Shown one piece after another: positions 8,811-16,668 of a DNA stretch of 64,000 bases. The DNA comes from Armatimonadota bacterium (GTDB lineage: Bacteria > Armatimonadota > Fimbriimonadia > Fimbriimonadales > Fimbriimonadaceae), in assembly GCA_016789105.1 (NCBI GenBank), contig JAEURN010000003.1, positions 124,001-188,000 of the forward strand, in the 5' to 3' direction. A program made the position numbers and the translations under genes. The notes beneath the pieces are model-generated. The model was not told the DNA's origin. It worked only from the letters and a program-made list of their open reading frames with translations, and searched no databases. How positions within the stretch are numbered: the stretch's first letter is position 1; each line of letters opens with the position of its first letter.

Positions 8811-9707
8811 ATGAAAGCCGGTCTCGTCTCCGTGGTCGGCAAACCCAATGTCGGCAAAAGCACCCTGATCAATGCTCTGGTGGGGCACAAGGTCAGCATT
8901 GTCAGCGACAAGGTGCAAACCACCCGCAAACGCGTTCTGGGAATCGCCACAACGGATGATTACCAAATCGTGTTTGTCGATACGCCTGGCATCCACAAAC
9001 CCAAGCATAAACTCGGAGCCGCCCTCAACGAAGCGGCCCGGCAATCCGTTTTCGATGTCGACCTTGTGCTGGCAATGACCGATTGCTCCCGCATGCCGGG
9101 CGATGAAGACAAGGCTGTCGCGCAAATGCTTAAGGAATCCGGGGCCTTGGAAAAACCTGGCAAGTTGATCTTGGGGCTGAACAAGATGGATAAGCTCAAA
9201 GCCGCCGATGTCGAACGGAACTACGAGGCGTACAAGGAGCTCTTCCCCACCGAGAACATCGTCATGACCTCCATGACCAAGGGGCAGAACTTGGACATCT
9301 TGCAGGGTTTGATCATCCAACTACTACCGGAAAACCCGACCTTCTACCCCGACGACATCTACACTGACCAGCCTATGGCCTTCATCGCCGCAGAATCTGT
9401 GCGGGAAAAGGCCTTGCACCTCACCCGCGAAGAGATCCCCCATAGCATCGCCACCTACTGCGAGACCTGGGAAAGGGACGAATCAGACGGCCGCTTGATG
9501 ATCCGCGTCGTCATCCTCACCGAACGGGATGGCCAAAAGGCGATCCTTTTGGGCAAGAAAGGATCCATGATCAAAGAGATCGGCACGCAGGCGCGCAAGG
9601 ACATCGAAGAGATGGTTGGCGAACAGGTTTTTCTGGAATTGTTCGTCAAGGTCCGCGAGGATTGGCGGCAATCGCCGCGTTGGCTCAAAGAACTCGACTA
9701 CCTCTAA
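8811..9707 (+). CDS. era: GTPase Era
   Basis: Essential GTPase that binds the 3' end of 16S rRNA and helps mature the 30S subunit. The G domain has GKPNVGKSTL (P-loop), VDTPGIHKPK (G3) and NKMD (G4). The C-terminal KH domain has KAILLGKKGSMIKEIG, the signature GxxG-type loop. The length of 298 residues is normal for Era. The ATG follows the upstream stop codon after 1 nt, so translation is probably coupled to the GH42-like gene. Confidence 0.97.
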   Translation: MKAGLVSVVGKPNVGKSTLINALVGHKVSIVSDKVQTTRKRVLGIATTDDYQIVFVDTPGIHKPKHKLGAALNEAARQSVFDVDLVLAMTDCSRMPGDEDKAVAQMLKESGALEKPGKLILGLNKMDKLKAADVERNYEAYKELFPTENIVMTSMTKGQNLDILQGLIIQLLPENPTFYPDDIYTDQPMAFIAAESVREKALHLTREEIPHSIATYCETWERDESDGRLMIRVVILTERDGQKAILLGKKGSMIKEIGTQARKDIEEMVGEQVFLELFVKVREDWRQSPRWLKELDYL

Positions 9708-9737
9708 AAAAAGGTGGCGCGCCCCGGAGGACGCGCC
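9706..9737 (-). terminator. Intrinsic terminator of the Spy-like gene
   Basis: On the minus strand GGCGCG (9732-9737) pairs with CGCGCC (9716-9721) and is followed after three bases by seven T residues (9706-9712). The T-run overlaps the end of era on the other strand. The hairpin may also serve the convergent era transcript. Confidence 0.65.
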
Positions 9738-9769
9738 GTTACCCATCTGCTCGGTTGGTAAATTCTCGA

Positions 9770-10291
9770 TCAGCCTTTGCCACCCGGTTTGCCACCGGGT
9801 TTGCCGCCGCCCTGGCCATTTTTGCGGGCTTCTTCCATGATCTTCTTCATTTCTTCTTGCATGCGGGACTGGTACTTTTTGTAGTTCGCCTCGCCCATTG
9901 CCTTCTTCATGTCCGCGTCATAGGTGTCGCGGATTTTCTTGAATTTAGCTTGCATGTCTTCGCGGTTTGGTTGCTTGCCGGCCTTTTGGTCGGCTTGCAT
10001 CTGATCCCGCATCTTCTTCATGGCGTCATCGCGCTTTTTGACCGCCGCATCCACCGCTTTGGTTTGGGTGGCGTTCAACTTAAGTTCTTTGATAACCTTG
10101 TCGTGTGCCGCCTTGACCTTCTTTTGGAACTCGGGGCTCATCATCATGCGGCCCCCACCCTGGCCCGGCCGCTGGCCTTGGCCTTGGCCCTGACCTTGGG
10201 CTCCTCCGCGTGGGCCTGCCGTTTGGGCCATCGAAGGGACAGCCATTGCGACGGCCACCAACACCGCCAAAATCGCGAACGTGCGTTTCAT
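9770..10291 (-). CDS. Spy/LTXXQ-like periplasmic protein
   Basis: A 173-residue exported protein. MKRTFAILAVLVAVAMAVPS followed by MAQ is a Sec signal peptide. The mature part starts with a Gly/Gln-rich linker, then helices rich in Met, Lys and Gln, with LKLNATQTKAVDAAVKKRD resembling the LTxxQ helix of Spy and CpxP. The C-terminus is a Gly/Lys-rich tail with GGKPGGKPGGKG. Spy-family proteins are periplasmic chaperones or metal/stress-sensing proteins; the role here is inference. The start was set at MKRTF because it gives the signal peptide. An inverted repeat lies in its leader. Confidence 0.7.
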   Translation of the reverse strand: MKRTFAILAVLVAVAMAVPSMAQTAGPRGGAQGQGQGQGQRPGQGGGRMMMSPEFQKKVKAAHDKVIKELKLNATQTKAVDAAVKKRDDAMKKMRDQMQADQKAGKQPNREDMQAKFKKIRDTYDADMKKAMGEANYKKYQSRMQEEMKKIMEEARKNGQGGGKPGGKPGGKG

Positions 10292-10307
10292 ACTTCTGTC
10301 TTTCCTG

Positions 10308-10325
10308 GACACGCCCTGGCGTGTC
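10308..10325. promoter_or_regulatory. Inverted repeat in the leader of the Spy-like gene
   Basis: GACACGCC and GGCGTGTC form a perfect 8+8 inverted repeat with a 2-nt centre. It lies 17 to 34 nt upstream of the ATG at 10291, immediately before the SD region. The short spacer suits an operator for a dimeric repressor better than an RNA hairpin. Confidence 0.5.
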
Positions 10326-10406
10326 TTCTGAACTCATAAACGCTCCCGCATGAAAGCAGTTCACCGTGGCCGGAAAATCCTGGGTCTTTTTTGCAATTAT
10401 CTTGCG

Positions 10407-11135
10407 TTAAGTGAGGGATTCTGACCGGGCCTTGCCGATCAGCTCGCCAATTGGGCCAGATTGCTCGCGGCGGAACTCGGCCGGAGTGCCATTGAAGGCA
10501 ACTTCGCCGGCATGCAAAAAGATGATGCGGTCGGCAACCCGGAAAATCGAGTTGACGTCGTGGCTGACCACCAGGCTGGTCAGGCCGAGCCGATCCCTTG
10601 TTTGCACAATTAATTGGTCGATCGAATAGGCGGTCACGGGATCCAGTCCGCTCGTCGGCTCGTCGTATAGCAAGACTTCCGGCTCCATGGCCAAGGCCCG
10701 GGCGAGTCCAACGCGCTTGCGCATCCCTCCGCTCAAGGCACTCGGGAGCTGGCGTTCAACCCCTTCCAATCCCACCTGGCCCAGCAGCTTGGTGAGGAGT
10801 TCTGCTTCGGCCTTCTTATCCGGACTGTGTTGCCGGCGATACCCGAACAGGATGTTTTCTTCAACATCCAGGCTATCAAACAGCGCGGCATATTGGAAAA
10901 CCAACCCCATCTTTGCGCGAGCCCACTCTGGATCCCCCACCACACTCACGCCACAAACCGCAATTTCGCCCTTGGTCGGTTTGAGCAAACCGGAAATACA
11001 TTTGAGGAGCGTCGTCTTGCCCCCGCCGCTACTGCCCATGACCACCGCGATTTCTCCGGCAGGGATTTCAAATGAAACGTCTGATAGAACCCACTTGACA
11101 TCGAACCGGTGGGAGACGCCCTGGACTTCAATCAT
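10407..11135 (-). CDS. MlaF-like ABC transporter ATPase
   Basis: A 242-residue ATPase that should power phospholipid or lipid transport with an MlaE-type permease and MCE-domain protein. Seen are Walker A GSSGGGKTT, the Q-loop LVFQYAALFDSLDVEEN typical of the MlaF/Ttg2A branch, the signature LSGGMRKRVGLARAL, Walker B VLLYDEPTSGLDP and the switch His in VVSHDV. The ATG at 11135 is preferred; longer in-frame starts would overlap the upstream gene by 80 nt. It follows that gene after 4 nt. The permease and MCE partner are not in the window, so the subfamily call rests on the ATPase alone. Confidence 0.85.
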   Translation of the reverse strand: MIEVQGVSHRFDVKWVLSDVSFEIPAGEIAVVMGSSGGGKTTLLKCISGLLKPTKGEIAVCGVSVVGDPEWARAKMGLVFQYAALFDSLDVEENILFGYRRQHSPDKKAEAELLTKLLGQVGLEGVERQLPSALSGGMRKRVGLARALAMEPEVLLYDEPTSGLDPVTAYSIDQLIVQTRDRLGLTSLVVSHDVNSIFRVADRIIFLHAGEVAFNGTPAEFRREQSGPIGELIGKARSESLT

Positions 11136-11139
11136 GCGG

Positions 11140-12207
11140 TCAGCCCCCCATGGCGGCCGAAGCCTGGTGCCGCGCTTGGCGAACCCGCTCAATCTGTTCT
11201 GGCTGGACGGCCCGCTCAAAACTCCGATACCCGGCTAGTTTGAATCCGAGCCGCTTTGCCATTTCTTGGCTTTCGCGCACTTGTTCAGAACTCACCGATT
11301 TACCCAGGGTGAAACACTCGGCGCGGTCTTCCAAAGCCAGCATGAACGTCTCGCTCATGCAAGCATAGGCGGTGCCGGGCGGAAAACCGAAATCGAAAGT
11401 CGACTGGAAGTTGCCCGGCACCTCAATGACCCCCCCTTCTATCGCCAAAACATCCGGGCGCTCGCGGCCCACCCTCACGCTGACGTCGCGGGGCCGAGCG
11501 ACATCGCAGATGATCGCCCCCTGTTTCAGATGTTCGGGTTGGATCAGCTCGGCGTCGGAACTGGTAACGGTGACCAGGACATCGGCCATTTTGATGGCCT
11601 CCAAATCTGTTGTGGCCTCCGCACCCGGGATCTCGGCGGCCACAGCCTTGGTCCGCGGAAGATCGCGCCCCACCAAGATGACATGGCCGAACTCCGGGGC
11701 CATCACTTCGGCGCACGCCCGGCCGATCGAGCCTGTTGCCCCCACAACTGCGAGGGTCGCTTGTTTGCGGTCGATCCCCACCCGGTTGCAGGCGTCCAAG
11801 GTGCCTTCAATCGCCGTCGCCACCGTGTAGCTGTTCCCCGTTGTAATCGGGAAACCCGTCCGATCGTGGATCGTAGTCCCGCCATCACCCACGACACTTG
11901 TGAATGCACCAAACCCGACGATTCCGCACCCTTCCCGTTTGGCAAGCTCCACCGCCATTTCGAGCTTCCGGTAAACCGTTTCGAGCGGCAGTTCCATGAA
12001 CATCTTGGGGGTCAGGGCGACACCGATGAAAATCCCTTCGGTGCGTTTGCCATCCGGAGATTGGATGCCCGTGATCCGGCCGGCAATCTTCGGCTTCATC
12101 ATCAGCAAGATCCGTTCGATCATCCGGTCGCTAAACGGCCGGAAGAACGGATACTTCCGCCGCATGTCCGCTGGTTCGAGCGGGTGGATCAGGAACGCAA
12201 ACTTCAT
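11140..12207 (-). CDS. Relative of acyl-ACP reductase (aldehyde-forming)
   Basis: A 355-residue NAD(P)-binding protein resembling cyanobacterial acyl-ACP reductase. Matching landmarks are GFGAFTSVVGDGG, FPITTGNSYTVAT, the Rossmann motif LAVVGATGSIGRACAEV (about 152-168), EGGVIEVPG, and YACMSETFMLALE, in which C283 aligns with the acyl-carrying cysteine of the cyanobacterial enzyme. That enzyme reduces acyl-ACP to a fatty aldehyde. No aldehyde deformylating oxygenase is visible nearby, so alkane synthesis is not implied. The next gene is an MlaF-like ATPase and the gene before it is the quinate-dehydrogenase-like protein, a lipid-flavoured context. Substrate is inferred, not shown. Confidence 0.75.
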   Translation of the reverse strand: MKFAFLIHPLEPADMRRKYPFFRPFSDRMIERILLMMKPKIAGRITGIQSPDGKRTEGIFIGVALTPKMFMELPLETVYRKLEMAVELAKREGCGIVGFGAFTSVVGDGGTTIHDRTGFPITTGNSYTVATAIEGTLDACNRVGIDRKQATLAVVGATGSIGRACAEVMAPEFGHVILVGRDLPRTKAVAAEIPGAEATTDLEAIKMADVLVTVTSSDAELIQPEHLKQGAIICDVARPRDVSVRVGRERPDVLAIEGGVIEVPGNFQSTFDFGFPPGTAYACMSETFMLALEDRAECFTLGKSVSSEQVRESQEMAKRLGFKLAGYRSFERAVQPEQIERVRQARHQASAAMGG

Positions 12208-12249
12208 GGAGTGGGGTTTCAGCGGGCCGAGCCCATTTTACCGGAGCCC

Positions 12250-13161
12250 TTAACCAAGCTCTAACACGGTGGGAGACCAGTCCAACTCTTTCAAGACGTC
12301 CAAATAGTCCGATTCCGCCATTTCAGCCGGACCTTTTCCCGACAGCGCCACGATCACGCCTTCCATCACATTGGTGGCAAATGTTTCGCCACCCATATCG
12401 GGGGTTGTGGTGATCAGGCGGCGGAGTCCTGTGGAGCGTAGCCATTCGATGTCGGCACTCCGGACGGTTTGCGTTAAGACCGTTTTCCCCGATAGGTCAT
12501 CGGGGGCGTAGCGGCGGATGTAATGCCAATCCCCGCACAGGAAAGTCCGGCCGGCCCAAATCTTGACATGGCTGGGCTTCCGCTCTTCTTGTTTGCTTCC
12601 GGTGGGATAGAACCATTGCAAGGGCAGTTGGGTCACGATTGGGGCCAGCATGGAGGCCAGCACCTCGACCGTCCGGTAACTTTTGATGGGGAGGGGCAAA
12701 CCCAATCCGAACAGCAGGTCGCCGTAGATCACGTCGGGGCACAGTTCGTTGAGTGCCTGGGCCATGCCGAACCGGTCGACGGCCGAAACCAACAGTGCCC
12801 TCTCTTGGCGGAAGTCGACTGTCCCGTCCCGCTGGAGCCGGTGGATGGTTTCCCTTTCCAAAGTGTGCTTGAGCCCGCTGCCGTCCACCACCGGTGTTTT
12901 CTTGACGCCGCTGACCAACCCCACGATTTCGCGGAAGGCATACTTCTTTTTGCTCGTCGCAATCCAAATGTCGGCGCCCCCCACGCCTAGGGCCGCAACT
13001 TGGCCATCCAATTCTTCCATCAAGGCTTTGAACTTGGATCGGTCGCCATCTGTGCCCCGGCGTTCGATCAAGAACCGCTGGCCCAGAATCTCCGTTTCAT
13101 GGATTTTGTCCCGCTTGCTCGTGCCCAGCGAAACCGATACGATTCGCTTAGGCTCGGACAC
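12250..13161 (-). CDS. Conserved protein often labelled quinate 5-dehydrogenase
   Basis: A 303-residue soluble protein. It has IVSVSLGTSKRDK, RRGTDGDRSKFKALMEELDG, TPVVDGSGLKHTLE, LLVSAVDRFGMAQAL and DLLFGLGLP, a pattern I recall from Thermus and Chloroflexi proteins named quinate 5-dehydrogenase without clear proof. There is no standard Rossmann GxGxxG at the start. The GTG start lies 14 nt inside the end of ridA, so translation is coupled. It precedes the acyl-ACP-reductase-like gene by 42 nt. The pair may act in one pathway, but the reaction is unknown. Confidence 0.6.
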   Translation of the reverse strand: MSEPKRIVSVSLGTSKRDKIHETEILGQRFLIERRGTDGDRSKFKALMEELDGQVAALGVGGADIWIATSKKKYAFREIVGLVSGVKKTPVVDGSGLKHTLERETIHRLQRDGTVDFRQERALLVSAVDRFGMAQALNELCPDVIYGDLLFGLGLPLPIKSYRTVEVLASMLAPIVTQLPLQWFYPTGSKQEERKPSHVKIWAGRTFLCGDWHYIRRYAPDDLSGKTVLTQTVRSADIEWLRSTGLRRLITTTPDMGGETFATNVMEGVIVALSGKGPAEMAESDYLDVLKELDWSPTVLELG

Positions 13162-13528
13162 AGATCACTTCGATTTCGACGTCGACGTTTTTGGGCAAAC
13201 CGGCAACCGCAACCGTGCTACGGGCGGGTGGCGAATCGGCAAAATAAGAACCGTAGACCTCGTTGACCGGGCCGAAATGGTCCATAGAGCTAAGGAAGAT
13301 GGAGGTTTTGACGATGTCACCAAAGCCCAGGCCAAGCGATTCAAGCAACCCGCCAATGTTCGCCATCACTTGACGAGCCTGCGCTTGCACATCCCCCGTC
13401 ACCAGATCGCCAGCCGGGGTCAGTGGGATTTGCCCGGAACAGAACACGAACCCATTGGCCTCGACTGCCTGTGAATATGGGCCGATCGCGGCGGGCGCGC
13501 GGTCTGTCGAGTGGATTGTTTTCGCCAT
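13148..13528 (-). CDS. ridA: RidA family enamine/imine deaminase
   Basis: A 126-residue member of the YjgF/YER057c/UK114 family, which hydrolyses reactive 2-aminoacrylate released by PLP enzymes. Conserved parts are APAAIGPYSQAV, FVFCSGQIPLTPAG, ARQVMANIGGLLES, VKTSIFLSSMDHFGPVNEVY and the RidA-typical PPARSTVAVAGLP, whose Arg binds the substrate carboxylate. The start is ATG 13528; the longer frame is unsupported. TAATGT lies 7 nt upstream and no SD is visible, so the mRNA may be leaderless. It overlaps the next gene by 14 nt. Confidence 0.95.
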   Translation of the reverse strand: MAKTIHSTDRAPAAIGPYSQAVEANGFVFCSGQIPLTPAGDLVTGDVQAQARQVMANIGGLLESLGLGFGDIVKTSIFLSSMDHFGPVNEVYGSYFADSPPARSTVAVAGLPKNVDVEIEVICVRA

Positions 13529-13535
13529 GGCCCAA

Positions 13536-13541
13536 ACATTA
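13536..13541 (-). promoter_or_regulatory. Possible -10 element of a leaderless ridA transcript
   Basis: TAATGT on the minus strand ends 7 nt before the ridA ATG, and no Shine-Dalgarno sequence lies between. No convincing -35 element is seen. Confidence 0.35.
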
Positions 13542-13631
13542 CCTGGCTTGCACTGGATCGAACCGATCTCGTCACGATGCCGGGTTTTGGCCCAGCTTAA
13601 GGGGGCACTTTCCCTCAATGCCCGAAAGACC

Positions 13632-14276
13632 TCAACCGAGGCCCGCCGAGTCGAATTCCGTCCGCAGGGCGCATGCTAGTTCATCCCTGGTGGCCGAACT
13701 GTGCCGGCCGACGGCGGCTGGGGCGTCATAGACCAGAGACGGATCCACCAAGGGCTTGCCCACCGGGATGCTGGCTTGAACCAAAACCATTCGGTTGGTC
13801 AGTCTTAATGCGCATCCGCACACTTTTTGCCCCGTCGAAGGATCGACAACGTCATTTGGGCTGACATGGGCAAAGCAGTCCGCCACTTTGCCCGCACCGC
13901 GGACGAACGGTGTTTCTTCGGCCAAAGACGCCGGGATGCCGACGGCATTCAAAGATCGGGTGAGCAAAGGGATGACCGCGCGGTACACCGATTTCACGTC
14001 CCGCTCACCTAGGCCGAGAATCTCCAGTGGCACGGCCATGCCAACAGTCAAATCATGGCCATGAAGTACCGCTTTGCCGCCGGTTGGGCGCATAACCCAA
14101 GGTGCCGGGCAGCCTGGTTTGAGGCTCGCAGAACTGTTTTGCGAACGGCCCAAGCTAACCCAGGGGCCATCCCACCCATAAACCCGGGCAATAGGGGATC
14201 CGGAATCCAACAACCCGGCATCCCGGGCCATGTTCTGGATCCCGTCGCAAATGCCGTCGTCCCAAACCGTGCTCAT
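13632..14276 (-). CDS. Lipoate-protein ligase A/B family protein
   Basis: A 214-residue member of the biotin/lipoate A/B ligase fold. RPTGGKAVLHGHDLTVGMAVP is the family signature (usually RRTGGGAVLH-DLTYS), with an earlier WVSLGRSQ strand. GQKVCGCALRLTNRMVLVQASI holds the catalytic lysine position and the GSAQRR-like strand. It should attach lipoate or octanoate to proteins such as GcvH or E2 subunits; glycine cleavage genes lie 18 kb away in this window. The ATG overlaps the stop codon of the upstream ABM-type gene (ATGA). LipM-type octanoyltransferase is an alternative. Confidence 0.8.
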   Translation of the reverse strand: MSTVWDDGICDGIQNMARDAGLLDSGSPIARVYGWDGPWVSLGRSQNSSASLKPGCPAPWVMRPTGGKAVLHGHDLTVGMAVPLEILGLGERDVKSVYRAVIPLLTRSLNAVGIPASLAEETPFVRGAGKVADCFAHVSPNDVVDPSTGQKVCGCALRLTNRMVLVQASIPVGKPLVDPSLVYDAPAAVGRHSSATRDELACALRTEFDSAGLG

Positions 14277-14845
14277 CGGTACCGGCGGTAAACCGTCACG
14301 GGGTAATGCATGTGGGGCGGGATTGTTCGGCGGCAAGCTTCCTCCGACGCCCAACCGACAATGCCGACGATCTCATCGTCGAGCTCGTCGCAACGGCCGA
14401 TGAACCATCCCTGCATTCCGGGCAGCGATTCGATCTCGGCAAAGTTGTATTTCATCTTTTGAACCCAGGGGTCGCCTTGGCCAGGTTCCATGGCCCGGAT
14501 GCTCACGCTCACAAACGGGTTCTCTCGCATGTGCTCGACACCAGCTCCCTTCTTTTCGATCGGCACGATGCGTTTGACGTCGGGGGCGATCCCCCATTTT
14601 TCGACCGCAGTTTCCAGGAATCCGCTTTGGACCATCTCGTCGTAACTCTTGAAAAGGGACTCGAAATCTTTGAATGCGGTCAGCCTCAAAAACCGGTTCG
14701 GGTTATCCACTTCTTGCCAGACACTCGTCGCAATGAACCCGCGATCGTTCGAAACCTCGTCGCCAAACGAAAGGAGCATCTGTTCATATTCCCTCTCCTG
14801 CCCCTGCGGGATTTCAAAGCGGCTTACAGTCACGGCGCCAACCAT
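14273..14845 (-). CDS. Tandem ABM-fold protein (heme-degrading monooxygenase-like)
   Basis: A 190-residue protein that seems to contain two antibiotic-biosynthesis-monooxygenase (dimeric alpha/beta barrel) repeats of about 90 residues. The first runs from VSRFEIPQGQEREYEQMLLS to SVWQEVDNPNRFLRLTAFKD; the second has FVSVSIRAMEPGQGDPW and LPGMQGWFIGRCDELDDE. Such proteins include heme-degrading IsdG-like enzymes and quinol monooxygenases, but no heme ligand can be assigned here. The start MVGAV was chosen to avoid overlap with the upstream gene. It overlaps the lipoate-ligase-like gene by 4 nt. Confidence 0.65.
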   Translation of the reverse strand: MVGAVTVSRFEIPQGQEREYEQMLLSFGDEVSNDRGFIATSVWQEVDNPNRFLRLTAFKDFESLFKSYDEMVQSGFLETAVEKWGIAPDVKRIVPIEKKGAGVEHMRENPFVSVSIRAMEPGQGDPWVQKMKYNFAEIESLPGMQGWFIGRCDELDDEIVGIVGWASEEACRRTIPPHMHYPVTVYRRYR

Positions 14846-14922
14846 AGGGGGAATGTTACCAACTTGGCCCGGCTCGGTGCCCTGATGGGGCGACAAACCG
14901 GCCGCCCCTGAAGCGAACCGGG

Positions 14923-15780
14923 TCACTTTTCGACATAGACCTGGATTTCGGAGATGCACAGGTCGCTATCGGTTTTTGCCGTCCCCTTTATAACGTCGTC
15001 AAAAAAAAGGGTCACCCCTTCAACCGGGCTAGACCCCGGGAAGTTCAAGGGTTGGAATCCCCGGTTCTCTGGGTTGACCGCGCATTCATAAAACGCACCA
15101 CCCAGCGCAACGCGAACCTTCTTCGGCCGGTTGTTGAGTGTCCACCGGTCGCCGAATTCGTCGTCTTTTTCTTTGTCGTACCCAGCCACGATGAGGATCC
15201 GGGTGACTTTGTATGGCCCTCCGTTGAACGTCACGGTCAACGACTCCCCGGAACCGTCGCCTGCCACACCCTCGCACCATGACGTTTCCACGTCCCCATC
15301 GTAGGCGGATGATGGCCGGCAATCCACCCCCCGTGGTGCAGGGTCTTTGGTGGAACTGGCAATCATGGACACCTCAGTCGGCTCCAGCAGCCTGTCGTTG
15401 GGCGTTTCCGAGCGGACGCCCATGGTCTGATCTGCCCCCATTGGCGGCAAGGAGGTTCCCTCCGGGGCTTGGGACGATTTCAGATAGGCCAGGACGGCAA
15501 TCAACGCAGTGAGGGCAAGCGCGCAGGCGACCAAAAGTGCGAGCACGATCCAAGCAATCGTACTTTTCCTGGCCGGGAGACTGCTCGGGGCTCCGCCTAG
15601 CTGGGAAGCTGGCTGCCGAAAATCCGGCTGGTGCGGTGCAGCCGGAGGCGGTTGGGGCGACGGTCGATGAACGGGTTGGCCCAAACCGGCACTCCCCGCC
15701 ACAACCAACGGCGTACCATCATTCAGGCAGTGGGTTTGGCTATCGCTGAACAACACCCGGCATTTGGGACATTCTTTCAT
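14923..15780 (-). CDS. Zinc-ribbon, single-pass membrane protein with a discoidin-like C-terminal domain
   Basis: A 285-residue protein. It begins MKECPKCRVLFSDSQTHCLN, a four-residue zinc ribbon, then a Pro/Gln-rich linker, one membrane helix at about residues 73-97 (STIAWIVLALLVACALALTA) and an outer domain. That domain (about 145-283) has AYDGDVETSWCEG and SLTVTFNGGPYKVTRILIVAG, which resemble the NADase-type glycan-binding or F5/8 discoidin fold. Topology is probably ribbon inside, discoidin-like domain outside. The ribbon-linker-helix design recurs in the protein at 38637-39869. Function unknown; glycan binding is a guess from the fold. Confidence 0.65.
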   Translation of the reverse strand: MKECPKCRVLFSDSQTHCLNDGTPLVVAGSAGLGQPVHRPSPQPPPAAPHQPDFRQPASQLGGAPSSLPARKSTIAWIVLALLVACALALTALIAVLAYLKSSQAPEGTSLPPMGADQTMGVRSETPNDRLLEPTEVSMIASSTKDPAPRGVDCRPSSAYDGDVETSWCEGVAGDGSGESLTVTFNGGPYKVTRILIVAGYDKEKDDEFGDRWTLNNRPKKVRVALGGAFYECAVNPENRGFQPLNFPGSSPVEGVTLFFDDVIKGTAKTDSDLCISEIQVYVEK

Positions 15781-15858
15781 AACGTAACAGAGTTGCCTCC
15801 ATGACCAAAGCCATATTACACCGTTAGTTTCCGCCGGGAGAAACGTTTGAGATAGAGT

Positions 15859-16599
15859 ATGGGAAAAATGTCATCCAATCCAGAAGATATCAAACGCAGG
15901 CTCCGCGAGATTTTAGGGGCGTCGGAACAACTCCAAGCCAAGCTCAAAAACCTAACTCCCGAACAGAAGCAGAAACTTTCGGAACACTTGAAAGGCAAGG
16001 CTGCCGAACTGGAATCCGTGCATGAACGGTTGGAAACGGCGGGAGCCCTTTTCAAACCGCGCCGGTTGCCCAAACCCCAACCCGCCGATATTGCCGACTC
16101 ACCCGTTTTCAAGCACATCCGGTCGCTCCCCTATGAGCAAGGCGAGCGGCTCGTCAAATTCTGGGTGTGCGGTTGGCTCTTCCCCGCTGACAGCCCACCG
16201 TTGCCCAAATCCCTAACCCCTTCGACGTCGGCCAGATCAACCCCCAAAATCGCTGCCTATGCGCTTAAGAAGTTCGGTGTGCAAGCGGCCGATCCAGATT
16301 CCCCTCCTACGACACAAGGGGAATGGGTTGCCCAGCTGGCCCAGCAATGCCAAGCCGCGGTTGCCGGATATGGGCCGGCCGCGCACCTTTCAAGCCCCGA
16401 ATCCCAAGAGGCCCACTTGGTGGAGTTTGTCAGCGCCGTTGCTTTCAAATTCGGAGTTGCTCCCCGCCCAGAATCGACGGCGCTTGCTTTTGCCCCGCTC
16501 TTTGTCACGGCCCGGCCGGAGGTCCCTGATTGGGAAGAACACCGTATCGCTCGCGCCGTTCTCACGTCAATTTGGCTACAGAGCCTCGCAGCCGATTAA
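15859..16599 (+). CDS. Hypothetical protein, N-terminal coiled coil
   Basis: A protein of 246 residues, or 243 if translation starts at the second ATG (15868). Residues 5-65 form a charged helix (PEQKQKLSEHLKGKAAELES). The rest is mixed, with a Cys/Trp-containing stretch (KFWVCGWLFPADS) and a helix-rich end. No signal or membrane segment and no family recognised. TAGAGT lies just before the first ATG, which would suit a start at 15868. It lies 70 nt upstream of the coiled-coil paralogue operon and may belong with it, though a separate promoter precedes that operon. Confidence 0.6.
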   Translation: MGKMSSNPEDIKRRLREILGASEQLQAKLKNLTPEQKQKLSEHLKGKAAELESVHERLETAGALFKPRRLPKPQPADIADSPVFKHIRSLPYEQGERLVKFWVCGWLFPADSPPLPKSLTPSTSARSTPKIAAYALKKFGVQAADPDSPPTTQGEWVAQLAQQCQAAVAGYGPAAHLSSPESQEAHLVEFVSAVAFKFGVAPRPESTALAFAPLFVTARPEVPDWEEHRIARAVLTSIWLQSLAAD

Positions 16600-16615
16600 T
16601 ATTCTTTGCAAAGCC

Positions 16616-16644
16616 TTGCAATAACCTGTCGGTTCCGCTAGACT
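16616..16644 (+). promoter_or_regulatory. Sigma-70-type promoter for the coiled-coil operon
   Basis: TTGCAA (16616-16621), a 17-nt spacer and TAGACT (16639-16644) match the -35/-10 pattern well. The ATG at 16669 has GGAG 8 nt upstream. A second TTGCAA occurs 10 nt before the -35, which could be an operator half-site. Confidence 0.6.
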
Positions 16645-16668
16645 CAACCCTACCGTTTGGAGCAATAA

